DNA of 64,000 nucleotides, taken from positions 1,674,001 to 1,738,000 of the forward strand of contig CAVQTR010000003.1 of assembly GCA_963716685.1 (NCBI GenBank), written 5' to 3'. Below, piece after piece: positions 26,113 through 33,873 of the stretch. Each line of letters begins with the position of its first letter. Position 1 is the first letter of the stretch. The notes beneath the pieces were generated by a model. The model worked only from the letters and a program-made list of their open reading frames with translations. It was not told the origin of the DNA and did no database searches. The translations under genes and the position numbers were made by a program. The stretch comes from JALYXI01 sp963716685 (GTDB lineage Bacteria > Acidobacteriota > Terriglobia > Bryobacterales > Bryobacteraceae).

Positions 26113-26871
26113 TCAATGTGTGCCACCCTGTCCCTGCGGAGGCTTGTTTCCCTCCATACCGGCAATTTCCTCGAACAGGCTGGACTCCGATTCCGGAGGA
26201 GCGGCCCACTCATAGCGCTGTTCTTCCACCTCCCACGGCTCGGGCTCGCCGCGCTCCAGACGCATATACCCGCGCGGATAAGCGGGACCGCCGTAACCGA
26301 CCTCGTCCCAGGCCCAGGGATGCGCGTAATACGCTTCCACGCAATCCTGCACCAGCAAAGTCCAGAACCGGTGCACGGGTAAGTGCTTCCAGATCTCATC
26401 CGCGCCGGCGGGCTTGCCATCGTGCAGTGACTTGAGCAGCAGATCCTGCTCGCGCGGGCCAAGTTCGATGAAGGACCGGCTGTGCGCCGCCTTCGCCATC
26501 TGTTCGATCCCTTTCAAGCCTCTGCGATACGCGTCCTGATCCGACGGCATGCCTTCGAACCGATATCCGTCGATTCGATCGGTAAACAGGCGTTCGTCGA
26601 TGCGGGGCACAATGGGAATACGCCGCGAGGGATCCCGATCGTCCTGCGGCATGATTCGATCACACACGCTGTTCATGGTGCGGGCCTCCTCGAAATCGAA
26701 GAAGCGAATCGGCGGGACGTTCCGGACGCGGTCCAGCACCAGCTTGCGCGTGGTCTCATCCCAGTACTTCTGCTGCGACAACGTCTCGAATCCCGGATAA
26801 TAGCCGGGCTGCATTCGGGTGGGCATCGGTTTCCCTGTGTTGGGGTCGATGGGACGGCGGTTCTCGCTCAC
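26113..26871 (-). CDS. Gluconate 2-dehydrogenase subunit 3-like protein
   Basis: 252 residues from the GTG at 26871-26869, which overlaps the stop of the upstream membrane protein gene (GTGA). FDFEEARTMNSVCDRIMPQ with RDPSRRIPIVPRIDE following is the subunit-3 signature of membrane-bound gluconate/sorbitol dehydrogenases; RRGLKGIEQMAK and a C-terminal WAWDEVGYGGPAYPRGY are also characteristic. This small subunit stabilises the GMC flavoprotein. Family members usually begin with a twin-arginine signal; here the N-terminus is proline-rich (RPIDPNTGKPMPTRMQPGY) without one. It lies 26 bp before the GMC gene. Translation of both is probably coupled. Confidence 0.85.
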   Translation of the reverse strand: MSENRRPIDPNTGKPMPTRMQPGYYPGFETLSQQKYWDETTRKLVLDRVRNVPPIRFFDFEEARTMNSVCDRIMPQDDRDPSRRIPIVPRIDERLFTDRIDGYRFEGMPSDQDAYRRGLKGIEQMAKAAHSRSFIELGPREQDLLLKSLHDGKPAGADEIWKHLPVHRFWTLLVQDCVEAYYAHPWAWDEVGYGGPAYPRGYMRLERGEPEPWEVEEQRYEWAAPPESESSLFEEIAGMEGNKPPQGQGGTH

Positions 26872-27848
26872 TGGTCCTTCTCCCTTCGCATCAGGCTGGC
26901 CAGGAGTCCCAGAAATCCACTGGCCGCAAACAGGAGCGGGGCGAAAATGGGCGGCCCGTAAAGAATGTTGTAGATCGGCTTCTTCAATCCAGCGGGCCTG
27001 CGCATCACGCCGCGCGCGTGATAGAAGAACCCGACGCCGCCATCCAGTAAGGCCAGCGCTGATACCGCGGGAAGCCATACGTGCGCAGCTTTGCGACTTT
27101 TCACCGCGCCTGCGCTTGCACCCATCAGTAACGGCGTCAGCAGAATCGGAGACCACTGCACTTTGTAGCGGAAGTTGTTTTTGTAGTGTGAGTACAATGC
27201 TTCGAAGCCGCTGAAGAAGGCCGAGAATGCGGTTGCGACGGCGAGGTGCTTTTGAAAGCGGCCCTCGCGAATGTCCTGCCGCCAGCCAATCTTCTGGTGC
27301 GGCTGCCCCATGCGAGATGCCCAGTGCCCGGAATGCGTGGCGGCGGGCAGCAGTTTGCGCTCGGTGCGTTCATCGGCATGGCCGCGACGTAAGAAGGACG
27401 CAATCAGCCCGAGATACCCGCTCACCCCGAACAACAGCGGCGCGAACAGCGGCGGTCCCATAATAATGTTGTTCACCGGCAGCCGCCAGCCGCCCGGCTT
27501 GCGCTTCACTCCGCGTACGTGAAAAACAAAGCCGGTGAGCGAATCCGCCAGAGTGATCACCGAAACGGACCGCAGCAGCCAGGTGGCGGCCCACTGGCTG
27601 AAGAACCCCCAGACACCCGCTCCCGCCAGCGCGCCGCTCAGAACCACTGGCGTGTACATGATGCGGTTGCTGTAGCTTCCGCGGTAATGCTCGTAGGAAA
27701 CTTCGAGTCCGGCGAGCACGCTCGAAAGGCCGGCGATGAGCGAAAGCCAGCGCTGAAAGCGGCCCTCCCGCACACGGACGTCGGCCTCTTCCACATCGCG
27801 CCCGAGCACTTCCGGAGTCAGTCCTTCCATCTCGCGCATGGCGTTCAT
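26868..27848 (-). CDS. Internally duplicated eight-helix membrane protein
   Basis: 326 residues made of two homologous halves, about 28-156 and 195-323. Each begins REGRFQ, has four membrane helices, and ends with a shared RGV.R.P.G...P..NI..GPP.FAPLLF pattern and an LGL.AS..RR tail. Paired histidines H54/H221 (EHYRG, SHYKN) and H110/H277 (FHVRG, YHARG) sit at equivalent helix ends. I do not recognise a named family. Conserved histidines in a membrane protein next to a GMC dehydrogenase that lacks its usual cytochrome c subunit make a quinone- or haem-linked electron acceptor possible, but this is speculation. It overlaps both neighbours by 4 bp (ATGA upstream, GTGA downstream), so it is firmly part of the operon. 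Confidence 0.8.
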   Translation of the reverse strand: MNAMREMEGLTPEVLGRDVEEADVRVREGRFQRWLSLIAGLSSVLAGLEVSYEHYRGSYSNRIMYTPVVLSGALAGAGVWGFFSQWAATWLLRSVSVITLADSLTGFVFHVRGVKRKPGGWRLPVNNIIMGPPLFAPLLFGVSGYLGLIASFLRRGHADERTERKLLPAATHSGHWASRMGQPHQKIGWRQDIREGRFQKHLAVATAFSAFFSGFEALYSHYKNNFRYKVQWSPILLTPLLMGASAGAVKSRKAAHVWLPAVSALALLDGGVGFFYHARGVMRRPAGLKKPIYNILYGPPIFAPLLFAASGFLGLLASLMRREKDQ

Positions 27849-29026
27849 CGCTTTAAGTCCTCAACAGCCGATTGAAACCGAGTCAGCAGTTCCATTCCGT
27901 TTTCTGTCATCGCCACCATTTCGCATTGCCGCATGCCGCCGAAGTCCTCGAAATAAATTCCCGGCTCCACGTTGAACACCATTCCGGGTTCAATGCGATC
28001 GAGGGATTTCGGATGCAGCCGCGGCTTGGCGTGCGCGTCGATGGCTCCGAATCCCACTCCGTGTCCGGTGGGGTGCTTGAATTGGGTCGCGAAGCCGCGC
28101 TGTTCCATCACGCCGCGCGCTGCCCTGTCGACGTCGCGCGCGGCGACTCCCGGCTCGATGCCAGCCAGAGCCGCATCGCGGGCGGCGAACAGCGCGCTGT
28201 ACATTTCCTGCTTGCGGTGCGTAAACTCGCCCGTGGTGAACGTCCGCGTGATATCCGTCCAGTAACCGTTCACCTGTGAATTGCAGTGTGTGAGCACCAG
28301 ATCTCCGGGTGTAATCTGTTTCCCCGTGGAGCGCGCGAAGGCGCCGTACGCATGACCGGAGCGCGTTCCGGACATGCACGATACATGTCCACCGGCGCGC
28401 TCGGCTTCGCGTTCGTTCATGCCGAGGGTTCCAAGGTGCGCGTTGAATGCCGCGGCGGCTTCGGCTTCCGTCGCGCCCGCCTTCAGCGATGCCGCGCCGA
28501 TGGTAAACGCTTTCGCCGCGACGTCGACAGATCTCCGGATCGCGTCGATTTCTTCCGGTGTCTTCCGGCTTTTCAGTTCCGCCAGCGCCGAGTCGGCCGG
28601 CGAGAGCTGCGCGTGCGGAGCCGCGCTCGCCAACAGCTCCCGCATCGCCCCCGAGTACAGATTCATCGCGACGTAAGAAGCCGGTTCCGATACCTCGCCG
28701 TGTTCAAACCCAATGCTGCCGCGGCCGCCCACCATGCGCGAAAGCGGTTCACGCAGAGCTTCCGCCGCGGTCTGCAGAGTGTCGAGCGACCCCGGCTGGA
28801 AGGTCCGGACTTCGCTCGCCCACGAACGCCGCGCCAGTTCTTCCTCGTCTTCCGGGACCAGAAGTGTGACAGAGCCATCGCTGGCAGCAACCGCAACACC
28901 CGTTCCCACGATGGGCCAGTAGCCGGACAGCATCAATACATTCGAAGGCAGCGCGCAAGCCAGCAGATCCCACTTCTCTTCCCGAATCCGACTCTGGACG
29001 CGCCGCCTGCGTTCGTCACCGGACAT
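27845..29026 (-). CDS. M24 family (Xaa-Pro) peptidase-like protein
   Basis: 393 residues. The N-terminal creatinase-like domain covers about 1-145 and the pita-bread domain 155-393. Metal-site positions are D258 (YWTDITRTF), H322 (PTGHGVGFG), E354 (FNVEPGIYF) and E369 (RQCEMV). The first ligand, normally Asp in 'LVLIDxG', is replaced by His247 in LVLTHCNS. So four of five canonical ligands are kept and the fifth is changed, which could alter metal preference or mark a non-peptidase subgroup. Typical members cleave the bond before proline in short peptides in the cytoplasm. ATG at 29026 lies 3 bp after the LarA-like stop, and its own stop overlaps the membrane protein start. Confidence 0.86.
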   Translation of the reverse strand: MSGDERRRRVQSRIREEKWDLLACALPSNVLMLSGYWPIVGTGVAVAASDGSVTLLVPEDEEELARRSWASEVRTFQPGSLDTLQTAAEALREPLSRMVGGRGSIGFEHGEVSEPASYVAMNLYSGAMRELLASAAPHAQLSPADSALAELKSRKTPEEIDAIRRSVDVAAKAFTIGAASLKAGATEAEAAAAFNAHLGTLGMNEREAERAGGHVSCMSGTRSGHAYGAFARSTGKQITPGDLVLTHCNSQVNGYWTDITRTFTTGEFTHRKQEMYSALFAARDAALAGIEPGVAARDVDRAARGVMEQRGFATQFKHPTGHGVGFGAIDAHAKPRLHPKSLDRIEPGMVFNVEPGIYFEDFGGMRQCEMVAMTENGMELLTRFQSAVEDLKR

Positions 29027-29029
29027 GGG

Positions 29030-30298
29030 TCAAAACAGGTTTCCCTTCGCGTCGAACTGCATGGGCGCGGGCGCACCGGCAACGGTCAGTTTGGCGTTCT
29101 CCTTCACTTCGCTCATTAGCCCTTCCGATACCCAGATTTCATCCAGAGATCCGGTGTTGCGAATGCGGCAGATGCGGGGCTGCGCTCCTCCGAGTGACGA
29201 GAAAAGGCCCACTTCGATGGCCTCGCGATCGGACCCCAAAGCGATTGGGACCGGGCCCTCCCGTGTGGTACTGTCCGGTTCCGTCGCCGTCAGCAGATTC
29301 ACATAGGAAACCGCGGGGTCGTAGGCATCCAGAAAGCGGCGCGTCGTGAAATCCGCCAAGCCGATCCCCAGCCCGTTCCCGAGCGAAGCATGCGTCAACG
29401 AAAGAACGCAGATGCGATGGAAATTTGGAATCGCCGGCCCGTTCGAAGCGCGCCAGTGGCCAATCACATTGAGATCCATCCCGGAGCCGGAGATGTTCTT
29501 GCCGATCTCATCCACCACCAGGAGATCCAGTTTTTCGAAAGGAATGGTGCCGAGGTGCTGCTTGGCGAGCCGCAGCAGCCGCATATCCGCTTCGAGAAAT
29601 GCTTCGTAGCGCGGCGGAACGACTTCAATCGCCACCGGCTGTCGATAGCCGTTCTCCACCACCGCCACTCCAAACAGAATTCTGCTTTTAGCCAGCTGCA
29701 GTTTTGGAACAGCGCGCACCGAATCCCAGAGCTTATGCGTATGCGCTTCCTGCGCGCCGGCCTGCTTGCCCAGACCGATGGTACACATCTTCAGGAGTCC
29801 TGAAGCCAGTTCGCCTGCCGACTCGGGATGAGTTTTCACGCGGCCCAGAACAATCACGCCATCGGCTTCGTGCGCCAGGCGATCGAAATGGGCCACGGCG
29901 CCATTCCCGGCAGCGCCCAGCTGTACCGTTTCCATGCTGGCGTGAATGGGCGCGCTGACCGCGTCTTCCGTAGCTCCCAGCCGCTGAAGAATTTCGCGCT
30001 GCCCCTCCGCCACTGCGCCGCCATGGCTCCCCATTGCCGGAACCAGGAACGGTTCTCCGCCCGCCGTGCGCACCGCATCGCTGATCCCCGCGAGCAGTTC
30101 CGCGAATCCCCCGATCCCGCGGCTTCCCGCCGTGATCGCGATACGGTGCCCCGGCTTTACCTGCTCGCGCAACCCCGCGGCGAGCAGGCGGGCTTTGGTT
30201 TCCTGATGCACTCCCGCAATGTGATCCACCGGCAGGCTTTGCCTGACGCGGGCCATTGCGGGGATGGGGGCGCGCGGAAATGTCATCGCGTTCGACAT
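29030..30298 (-). CDS. LarA-like (DUF2088) protein
   Basis: 422 residues. AITAGSRGIGG near 54-64, then VPAMGSHGGAVAEGQ near 86-100 is the N-terminal signature of the lactate racemase LarA/DUF2088 fold, and KTHPESAGELASGLLKMCTIGLGKQAGA near 153-180 is its second half. LarA proper uses a nickel-pincer nucleotide to racemise 2-hydroxy acids. The exact pincer-binding lysine and histidines cannot be assigned here without alignment, and no larB/larC/larE genes are in the window, so racemase activity is not assured. The start is ATG at 30298. The gene sits 2 bp after the TPP-enzyme stop and 3 bp before the M24 gene, so all three are co-transcribed. A role in isomerising a hydroxy acid made or used by the neighbouring enzymes fits. 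Confidence 0.75.
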   Translation of the reverse strand: MSNAMTFPRAPIPAMARVRQSLPVDHIAGVHQETKARLLAAGLREQVKPGHRIAITAGSRGIGGFAELLAGISDAVRTAGGEPFLVPAMGSHGGAVAEGQREILQRLGATEDAVSAPIHASMETVQLGAAGNGAVAHFDRLAHEADGVIVLGRVKTHPESAGELASGLLKMCTIGLGKQAGAQEAHTHKLWDSVRAVPKLQLAKSRILFGVAVVENGYRQPVAIEVVPPRYEAFLEADMRLLRLAKQHLGTIPFEKLDLLVVDEIGKNISGSGMDLNVIGHWRASNGPAIPNFHRICVLSLTHASLGNGLGIGLADFTTRRFLDAYDPAVSYVNLLTATEPDSTTREGPVPIALGSDREAIEVGLFSSLGGAQPRICRIRNTGSLDEIWVSEGLMSEVKENAKLTVAGAPAPMQFDAKGNLF

Positions 30299-30300
30299 AG

Positions 30301-32052
30301 CTACACCACCTCGCGGACCTTATCCTCCAGCACGGTCTTGATGATCTTCCACCGGTTCTTCTCGTCCTTGGCCAATGCCTCGGCAAAGTGGAGCGCCTGT
30401 TCTGCTGTGATGTTGCCCGGCAGGGGAGGCTCATTCGGATCCACCACCGCTTCAATGACAGCCGGCCCTGGATACGCCAGCGCCTCGCGCAAAACGCTTT
30501 CAGCCTCGTCGGGATGGTTGATCGTGAATCCGCCCGCCCCGCAGCAGCGCGCGAAACCGGCGAAGTCGATGGGCTCCAGCTCAACTCCGAACTGCGGGGT
30601 GGCCTCCATCACCATCTGCTCCCACTTGATCTCGCCAAGCACGTTGTTCTTAATGACGATGATCTTGACCGGCAGCTTGTACTTCACCAGCGTGGCCACT
30701 TCACCCATCAGCATGGTGAAACCGCCATCGCCCACTACCGACACCACCTGGCGTCCTGGGTAAGCCACGGCCGCCCCGATGCAATACGGCATGCCATTCG
30801 CCATGGTGGCGAGCAAACCGGACAGCGAAAACAGCATCTGGTCCCGCATCTCGATATATCGCGCCGTCCAGGTGGCAATGGTTCCGCTGTCAGACGTCAC
30901 GATCGCGTCAGGTGCCAGAAGTTTGTTCAGGTGGTACGTAACCACCTGCGGCTTCATAGGCATGTCTTTGCGCGTGCCACGCTCAGCCATCAACTCATTC
31001 CACGCGCTCATGCGCTTTTGCGATTTCTCGAGAAAGGCATGATCGGTCTTGCGCTGGAGCAGGGGAATCAGCGCCTGCAGAACGCTTCGGCAATCGCCCG
31101 CAAGGCCCACGTCCGCCGGATGGCGCAGCCCGATGCGCGCCGGATCGATATCGATCTGAATTGTTTTTGCTTTGCCGGGTTTGGGCAGAAACTCCATATA
31201 CGGGAAACTGGTGCCGGCCATGATCAGCACATCGCACTCCTGAAGAGCGTCCTGCGACGGCGCAGTGCCCAGCAGACCGAGGCCGCCGAGCGCGTGAGGA
31301 TGCCGATCGGGAATCACCGCCTTTCCGAGTAGGGCCTTCACCACCGGAGCCCCGGCCAGATCTGCCACCTGCAGCACTTCTTCCCGCGCGCCCAGACAGC
31401 CGCGGCCCACCAGCATCGCCACGCGCGAACCGGCGTTGATCAGATCCGCGGCTTCCTGCAGCAGCCCCTGTGGAGGCATGGGATAGGCGCGCGCAAATAG
31501 ATCGCCGCTGTGTTTCGCGATGTTCGCGCTCGACTGGTGATCGGTTTCGCTCCAATCCTGAATGTCCTTGGGTATCGTAATGTGCGACACGGTGCGCCGG
31601 GCGAGCGATGTCTTGATCGCTTCATCCACAACGTTCACCACATGCGCCGGACCCATCACGCGCTGGTTGTAAGCAGCGACGTCCATATAGAGTTTGTCGA
31701 GATCCACGTCCTGCTGGTAATGCGTTCCGATCAGATCGTGGAACGTGTGTCCGGTGATCGCCAGCACCGGCTGCCCATCGCATTTTGCGTCATACAAACC
31801 GTTAAGGAGATGAATGCCGCCCGGTCCCGACGTCGCGATGCAGACTCCCAGCCGTCCCGTGAACTTGGCATATCCGCACGCCGCAAATGCCGCTGCCTCC
31901 TCATGCCGCACCTGAATGAAGCGCAGCTGCTTCTGATGGCTGCGGAGCGATTCGAAAATGCCGTTTACGCCGTCGCCTGGGAATCCAAAGATAACTTCCA
32001 CACCCCAGTCAATCAGCCGTTCCACTAAAAGGTCGCCAACTGTCCTTGCCAT
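30301..32052 (-). CDS. Thiamine-diphosphate-dependent enzyme (pyruvate oxidase/acetolactate synthase-like)
   Basis: 583 residues in the three-domain ThDP layout. E51 (RHEEAAAF) is the catalytic glutamate that protonates the thiazolium aminopyrimidine. The ThDP/Mg motif runs from GDGGFTMLMGE near 436 to KNN about 27 residues later. GFPGDGVNGIFE near 23-34 and a central Rossmann domain complete the family. The sequence is closer to the PoxB-like 'thiamine pyrophosphate-requiring' group than to anabolic IlvB, because no small subunit gene follows. These enzymes decarboxylate 2-oxo acids. GGAGG at 32059-32063 is a strong ribosome site for the ATG at 32052. This is the first gene of the operon, and a GTGAC-N4-GTCAC palindrome lies about 93 bp upstream. 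Confidence 0.85.
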   Translation of the reverse strand: MARTVGDLLVERLIDWGVEVIFGFPGDGVNGIFESLRSHQKQLRFIQVRHEEAAAFAACGYAKFTGRLGVCIATSGPGGIHLLNGLYDAKCDGQPVLAITGHTFHDLIGTHYQQDVDLDKLYMDVAAYNQRVMGPAHVVNVVDEAIKTSLARRTVSHITIPKDIQDWSETDHQSSANIAKHSGDLFARAYPMPPQGLLQEAADLINAGSRVAMLVGRGCLGAREEVLQVADLAGAPVVKALLGKAVIPDRHPHALGGLGLLGTAPSQDALQECDVLIMAGTSFPYMEFLPKPGKAKTIQIDIDPARIGLRHPADVGLAGDCRSVLQALIPLLQRKTDHAFLEKSQKRMSAWNELMAERGTRKDMPMKPQVVTYHLNKLLAPDAIVTSDSGTIATWTARYIEMRDQMLFSLSGLLATMANGMPYCIGAAVAYPGRQVVSVVGDGGFTMLMGEVATLVKYKLPVKIIVIKNNVLGEIKWEQMVMEATPQFGVELEPIDFAGFARCCGAGGFTINHPDEAESVLREALAYPGPAVIEAVVDPNEPPLPGNITAEQALHFAEALAKDEKNRWKIIKTVLEDKVREVV

Positions 32053-32138
32053 GCCATGCCTCCAAACGAAGTGGACGCGGCCGCTTCACAAGCCGTGTTC
32101 GCCTCTTTCATGTTGAACAGCGTGGAGAAGAAAGATCG

Positions 32139-32152
32139 GTGACTTAAGTCAC
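32139..32152. promoter_or_regulatory. Palindromic Crp/Fnr-type operator upstream of the TPP operon
   Basis: The 14 bases GTGACTTAAGTCAC form a perfect palindrome centred about 93 bp before the ATG of the TPP-enzyme gene and 5 bp beyond the stop codon of the Crp/Fnr gene. The form (GTGAC, four bases, GTCAC) matches the half-site geometry of Fnr/FixK/Dnr boxes. A near-identical copy lies in front of the regulator gene. If the factor acts at the usual -41.5 position, transcription would start near 32104. Neither binding nor the start site is known. Confidence 0.65.
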
Positions 32153-32157
32153 GAGCA

Positions 32158-32883
32158 CTAGCAGCCAATGGGAGCAGGCAGAGTTTTTTCACCCGATGCG
32201 AACCGCCGCAGTGCCCCAACGCTGGGGACTGTAATCAGACGCCCGCGCGCTGCGATCAAACCCCTCTCCTGCAAGTGCGCAATCGATCGAGACACCACTT
32301 CCCGAACGGAACCGAGCCGGTTCGCAATCTCCATCCGCGTCGCCGTTAACTCGAACACGAAGCCTTCGTCCGTTTGCACGCCTCGGTCCTGGGCGACGGT
32401 GACCAGATAGTTCGCCAGTTTCTGATCGACGTTGCGCAGACTCAACATGGCGGCCAGATCGGTATAGGCGCGAACCCGAAGCGCCAGCGTCACCGCCATC
32501 TCCCAGAGCAGCTCGGGGTACTCGCGGCACAACCGCTTCATCGCCTGCGTTTGGATGCAAAGCACATTGGAAGGCTCGTTCGCCACAATGTTGCTCACGT
32601 AGGATCCCTCAGTGAAAATAGCCGCGCTTCCCAGGACGGCTCCCACGCGTTCGAGCGCTAAGAGCTGTTCCCGGCCTTCCTGATCAACCCGAATGGATTT
32701 GAGGGAACCCTGCGCCACGATGTAGGTGCATTTTGCTTCCGATCCCTCGGAATACAGTAATTGTCCGGCGTTCAGATTCCGAAAAACCGCGCACTTGGCA
32801 AGTTCGTCAATCACGATGCGCGGCAACGATGCGAACGGCCCTATGGTCAGGAGAACGTCAACGGCTGATTTGGTACTCTTCAT
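32158..32883 (-). CDS. Crp/Fnr family transcriptional regulator
   Basis: 241 residues from the ATG at 32883; AGGA lies upstream with acceptable spacing, and a longer start at 32913 would overlap nothing useful. The N-terminal cyclic-nucleotide-binding-like beta roll runs to about residue 115 (AGQLLYSEGSEAKCTYIVAQG), followed by the dimer helix and a winged helix with ATRMEIANRLGSVREVVSRSI near 180-200 as the recognition helix region. No N-terminal CxxCxxC cluster is present, so it is not a classical Fnr iron-sulfur sensor. The recognition helix has S-V-R-E-V-V-S-R; the E..SR arrangement is that of Fnr-like factors that read TGA..TCA half-sites. The palindromes on both sides of the gene fit this and suggest self-regulation. 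Confidence 0.88.
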   Translation of the reverse strand: MKSTKSAVDVLLTIGPFASLPRIVIDELAKCAVFRNLNAGQLLYSEGSEAKCTYIVAQGSLKSIRVDQEGREQLLALERVGAVLGSAAIFTEGSYVSNIVANEPSNVLCIQTQAMKRLCREYPELLWEMAVTLALRVRAYTDLAAMLSLRNVDQKLANYLVTVAQDRGVQTDEGFVFELTATRMEIANRLGSVREVVSRSIAHLQERGLIAARGRLITVPSVGALRRFASGEKTLPAPIGC

Positions 32884-32925
32884 GGTCGCCGCTTTCCTAT
32901 AGGAGCACGTCATCAGCCGATTGGA

Positions 32926-32939
32926 GTGACTTTAGTCAC
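32926..32939. promoter_or_regulatory. Palindromic Crp/Fnr-type operator in the crp/DUF542 divergent region
   Basis: The 14 bases GTGACTTTAGTCAC have perfect 5-bp half-sites around TTTA and differ by one base from the site at 32139-32152. The centre is about 50 bp before the regulator's ATG (minus strand) and about 64 bp before the TTG of the DUF542-like gene (plus strand). One box could therefore serve both the regulator and the divergent DUF542-act-cta operon. The two sites bracket the regulator gene exactly, which argues against chance. Confidence 0.68.
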
Positions 32940-32996
32940 CGCTGCCAAATTGAGCGGGGCACTAACATTGGAACCAAACGAGGCAATCGGCCTATC

Positions 32997-33203
32997 TTGA
33001 CGTTCGATTCCAGCACAAAGGTCGGGATACTGTACAGGGCCCTTCCCAGCGCCGCGCCCGTGCTGCACAAGTTCGGCATTTCGCTCGACATAGATGAGGA
33101 CGCCACGTTGTTCGAAATAGCCCAGCAGCGCCACGTTTGTCTCGAGGAACTGATGTCGAATCTCCAGGACCTCTCTTGGGAAGAGGACTCCCCGCTGAGT
33201 TAG
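32997..33203 (+). CDS. Small DUF542/ScdA-N-like protein
   Basis: 68 residues from a TTG at 32997; the start is uncertain because no ATG or clear ribosome site exists. The frame stays open far upstream but there overlaps the regulator gene and the operator, so that part is not coding. The chain shows the DUF542 pattern: T-K-V-G-I-L-Y at 8-14, then ALPSAAPVLHKFGISLDID (the '..P.a..vf...GIDFC' position), A-T-L-F-E-I-A and a final EELMSNL helix. The CCG cysteines usual in ScdA/YtfE-type proteins are absent: the position reads S-L-D-I-D. DUF542 domains occur in di-iron proteins that repair iron-sulfur clusters after nitric oxide or oxidative damage and as stand-alone proteins near Crp/Fnr regulators. 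The actA gene follows 6 bp later. Confidence 0.6.
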   Translation: MTFDSSTKVGILYRALPSAAPVLHKFGISLDIDEDATLFEIAQQRHVCLEELMSNLQDLSWEEDSPLS

Positions 33204-33209
33204 GCGCGT

Positions 33210-33860
33210 ATGGCCCAGTTCTTTAAACCCAGCACGAACACCATCACGCGATTCGCGCTGTACGGCTTTGTCTTCGTGATCGCGCTCGCCGCGGCAATCG
33301 GTTATGCAATCGATCGATCGCCGTATGAGACTCGTCAGAACGTGCCGCGTGAGCAGCCCGTACCGTTCAGCCACAGGCACCATTCCGGTGAGCTCGGAAT
33401 CGACTGCCGCTACTGCCATACAACCGTCGAGAAATCTTCGTTCGCGAATATTCCGCCAACCAGTATCTGTATGAACTGCCATTCCGAAATGTGGGCCGCC
33501 AGCCCCACGCTGGAACCGGTACGGGAAAGCTACCGCACCGGCCGATCTATCGAATGGACACGTGTCCATGACCTCCCGATGTTCGTTTATTTCAACCACA
33601 GCATTCATGTGTCAAAGGGCTTCGGCTGCTCCACCTGCCACGGGAGGGTGGACCAGATGCCGCTAACCTGGCAAGCTGCTTCGCTGCAAATGAAATGGTG
33701 CCTCGACTGCCACCGCCACCCCGAAAGCTACGTCCGCCCGGTCAGTCAGGTTTACAACATGGCGTGGCAGGCACCTTCCGATCAGCGGGCGTTGGGAAAG
33801 CGTCTGGTAGGTGAATACCACATACAAAGCATGACCAGCTGCGATACGTGCCACCGGTGA
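33210..33860 (+). CDS. actA: Alternative complex III pentahaem cytochrome c subunit ActA
   Basis: 216 residues. One N-terminal membrane helix (about 14-32) anchors a periplasmic domain with five CxxCH haem sites: C66-H70, C87-H91, C140-H144, C164-H168 and C211-H215. Extra histidines (HRHH at 55-58, FNHSIH at 128-133) are suited to bis-His ligation. This is the ActA layout of alternative complex III, the quinol:electron-acceptor oxidoreductase that replaces cytochrome bc1. The next five genes follow the standard actBCDEF order, which confirms the assignment. It is the second gene after the Crp/Fnr operator and only 6 bp beyond the DUF542-like gene. Confidence 0.93.
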   Translation: MAQFFKPSTNTITRFALYGFVFVIALAAAIGYAIDRSPYETRQNVPREQPVPFSHRHHSGELGIDCRYCHTTVEKSSFANIPPTSICMNCHSEMWAASPTLEPVRESYRTGRSIEWTRVHDLPMFVYFNHSIHVSKGFGCSTCHGRVDQMPLTWQAASLQMKWCLDCHRHPESYVRPVSQVYNMAWQAPSDQRALGKRLVGEYHIQSMTSCDTCHR

Positions 33861-33873
33861 ACGACCGACAACG

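Noticed and set aside
32733..32996. Upstream part of the open frame that ends as the DUF542-like gene
   Set aside because: It runs antisense through the start of the regulator gene and across the palindrome, and it lacks conserved residues; only the part from about 32997 looks coding.
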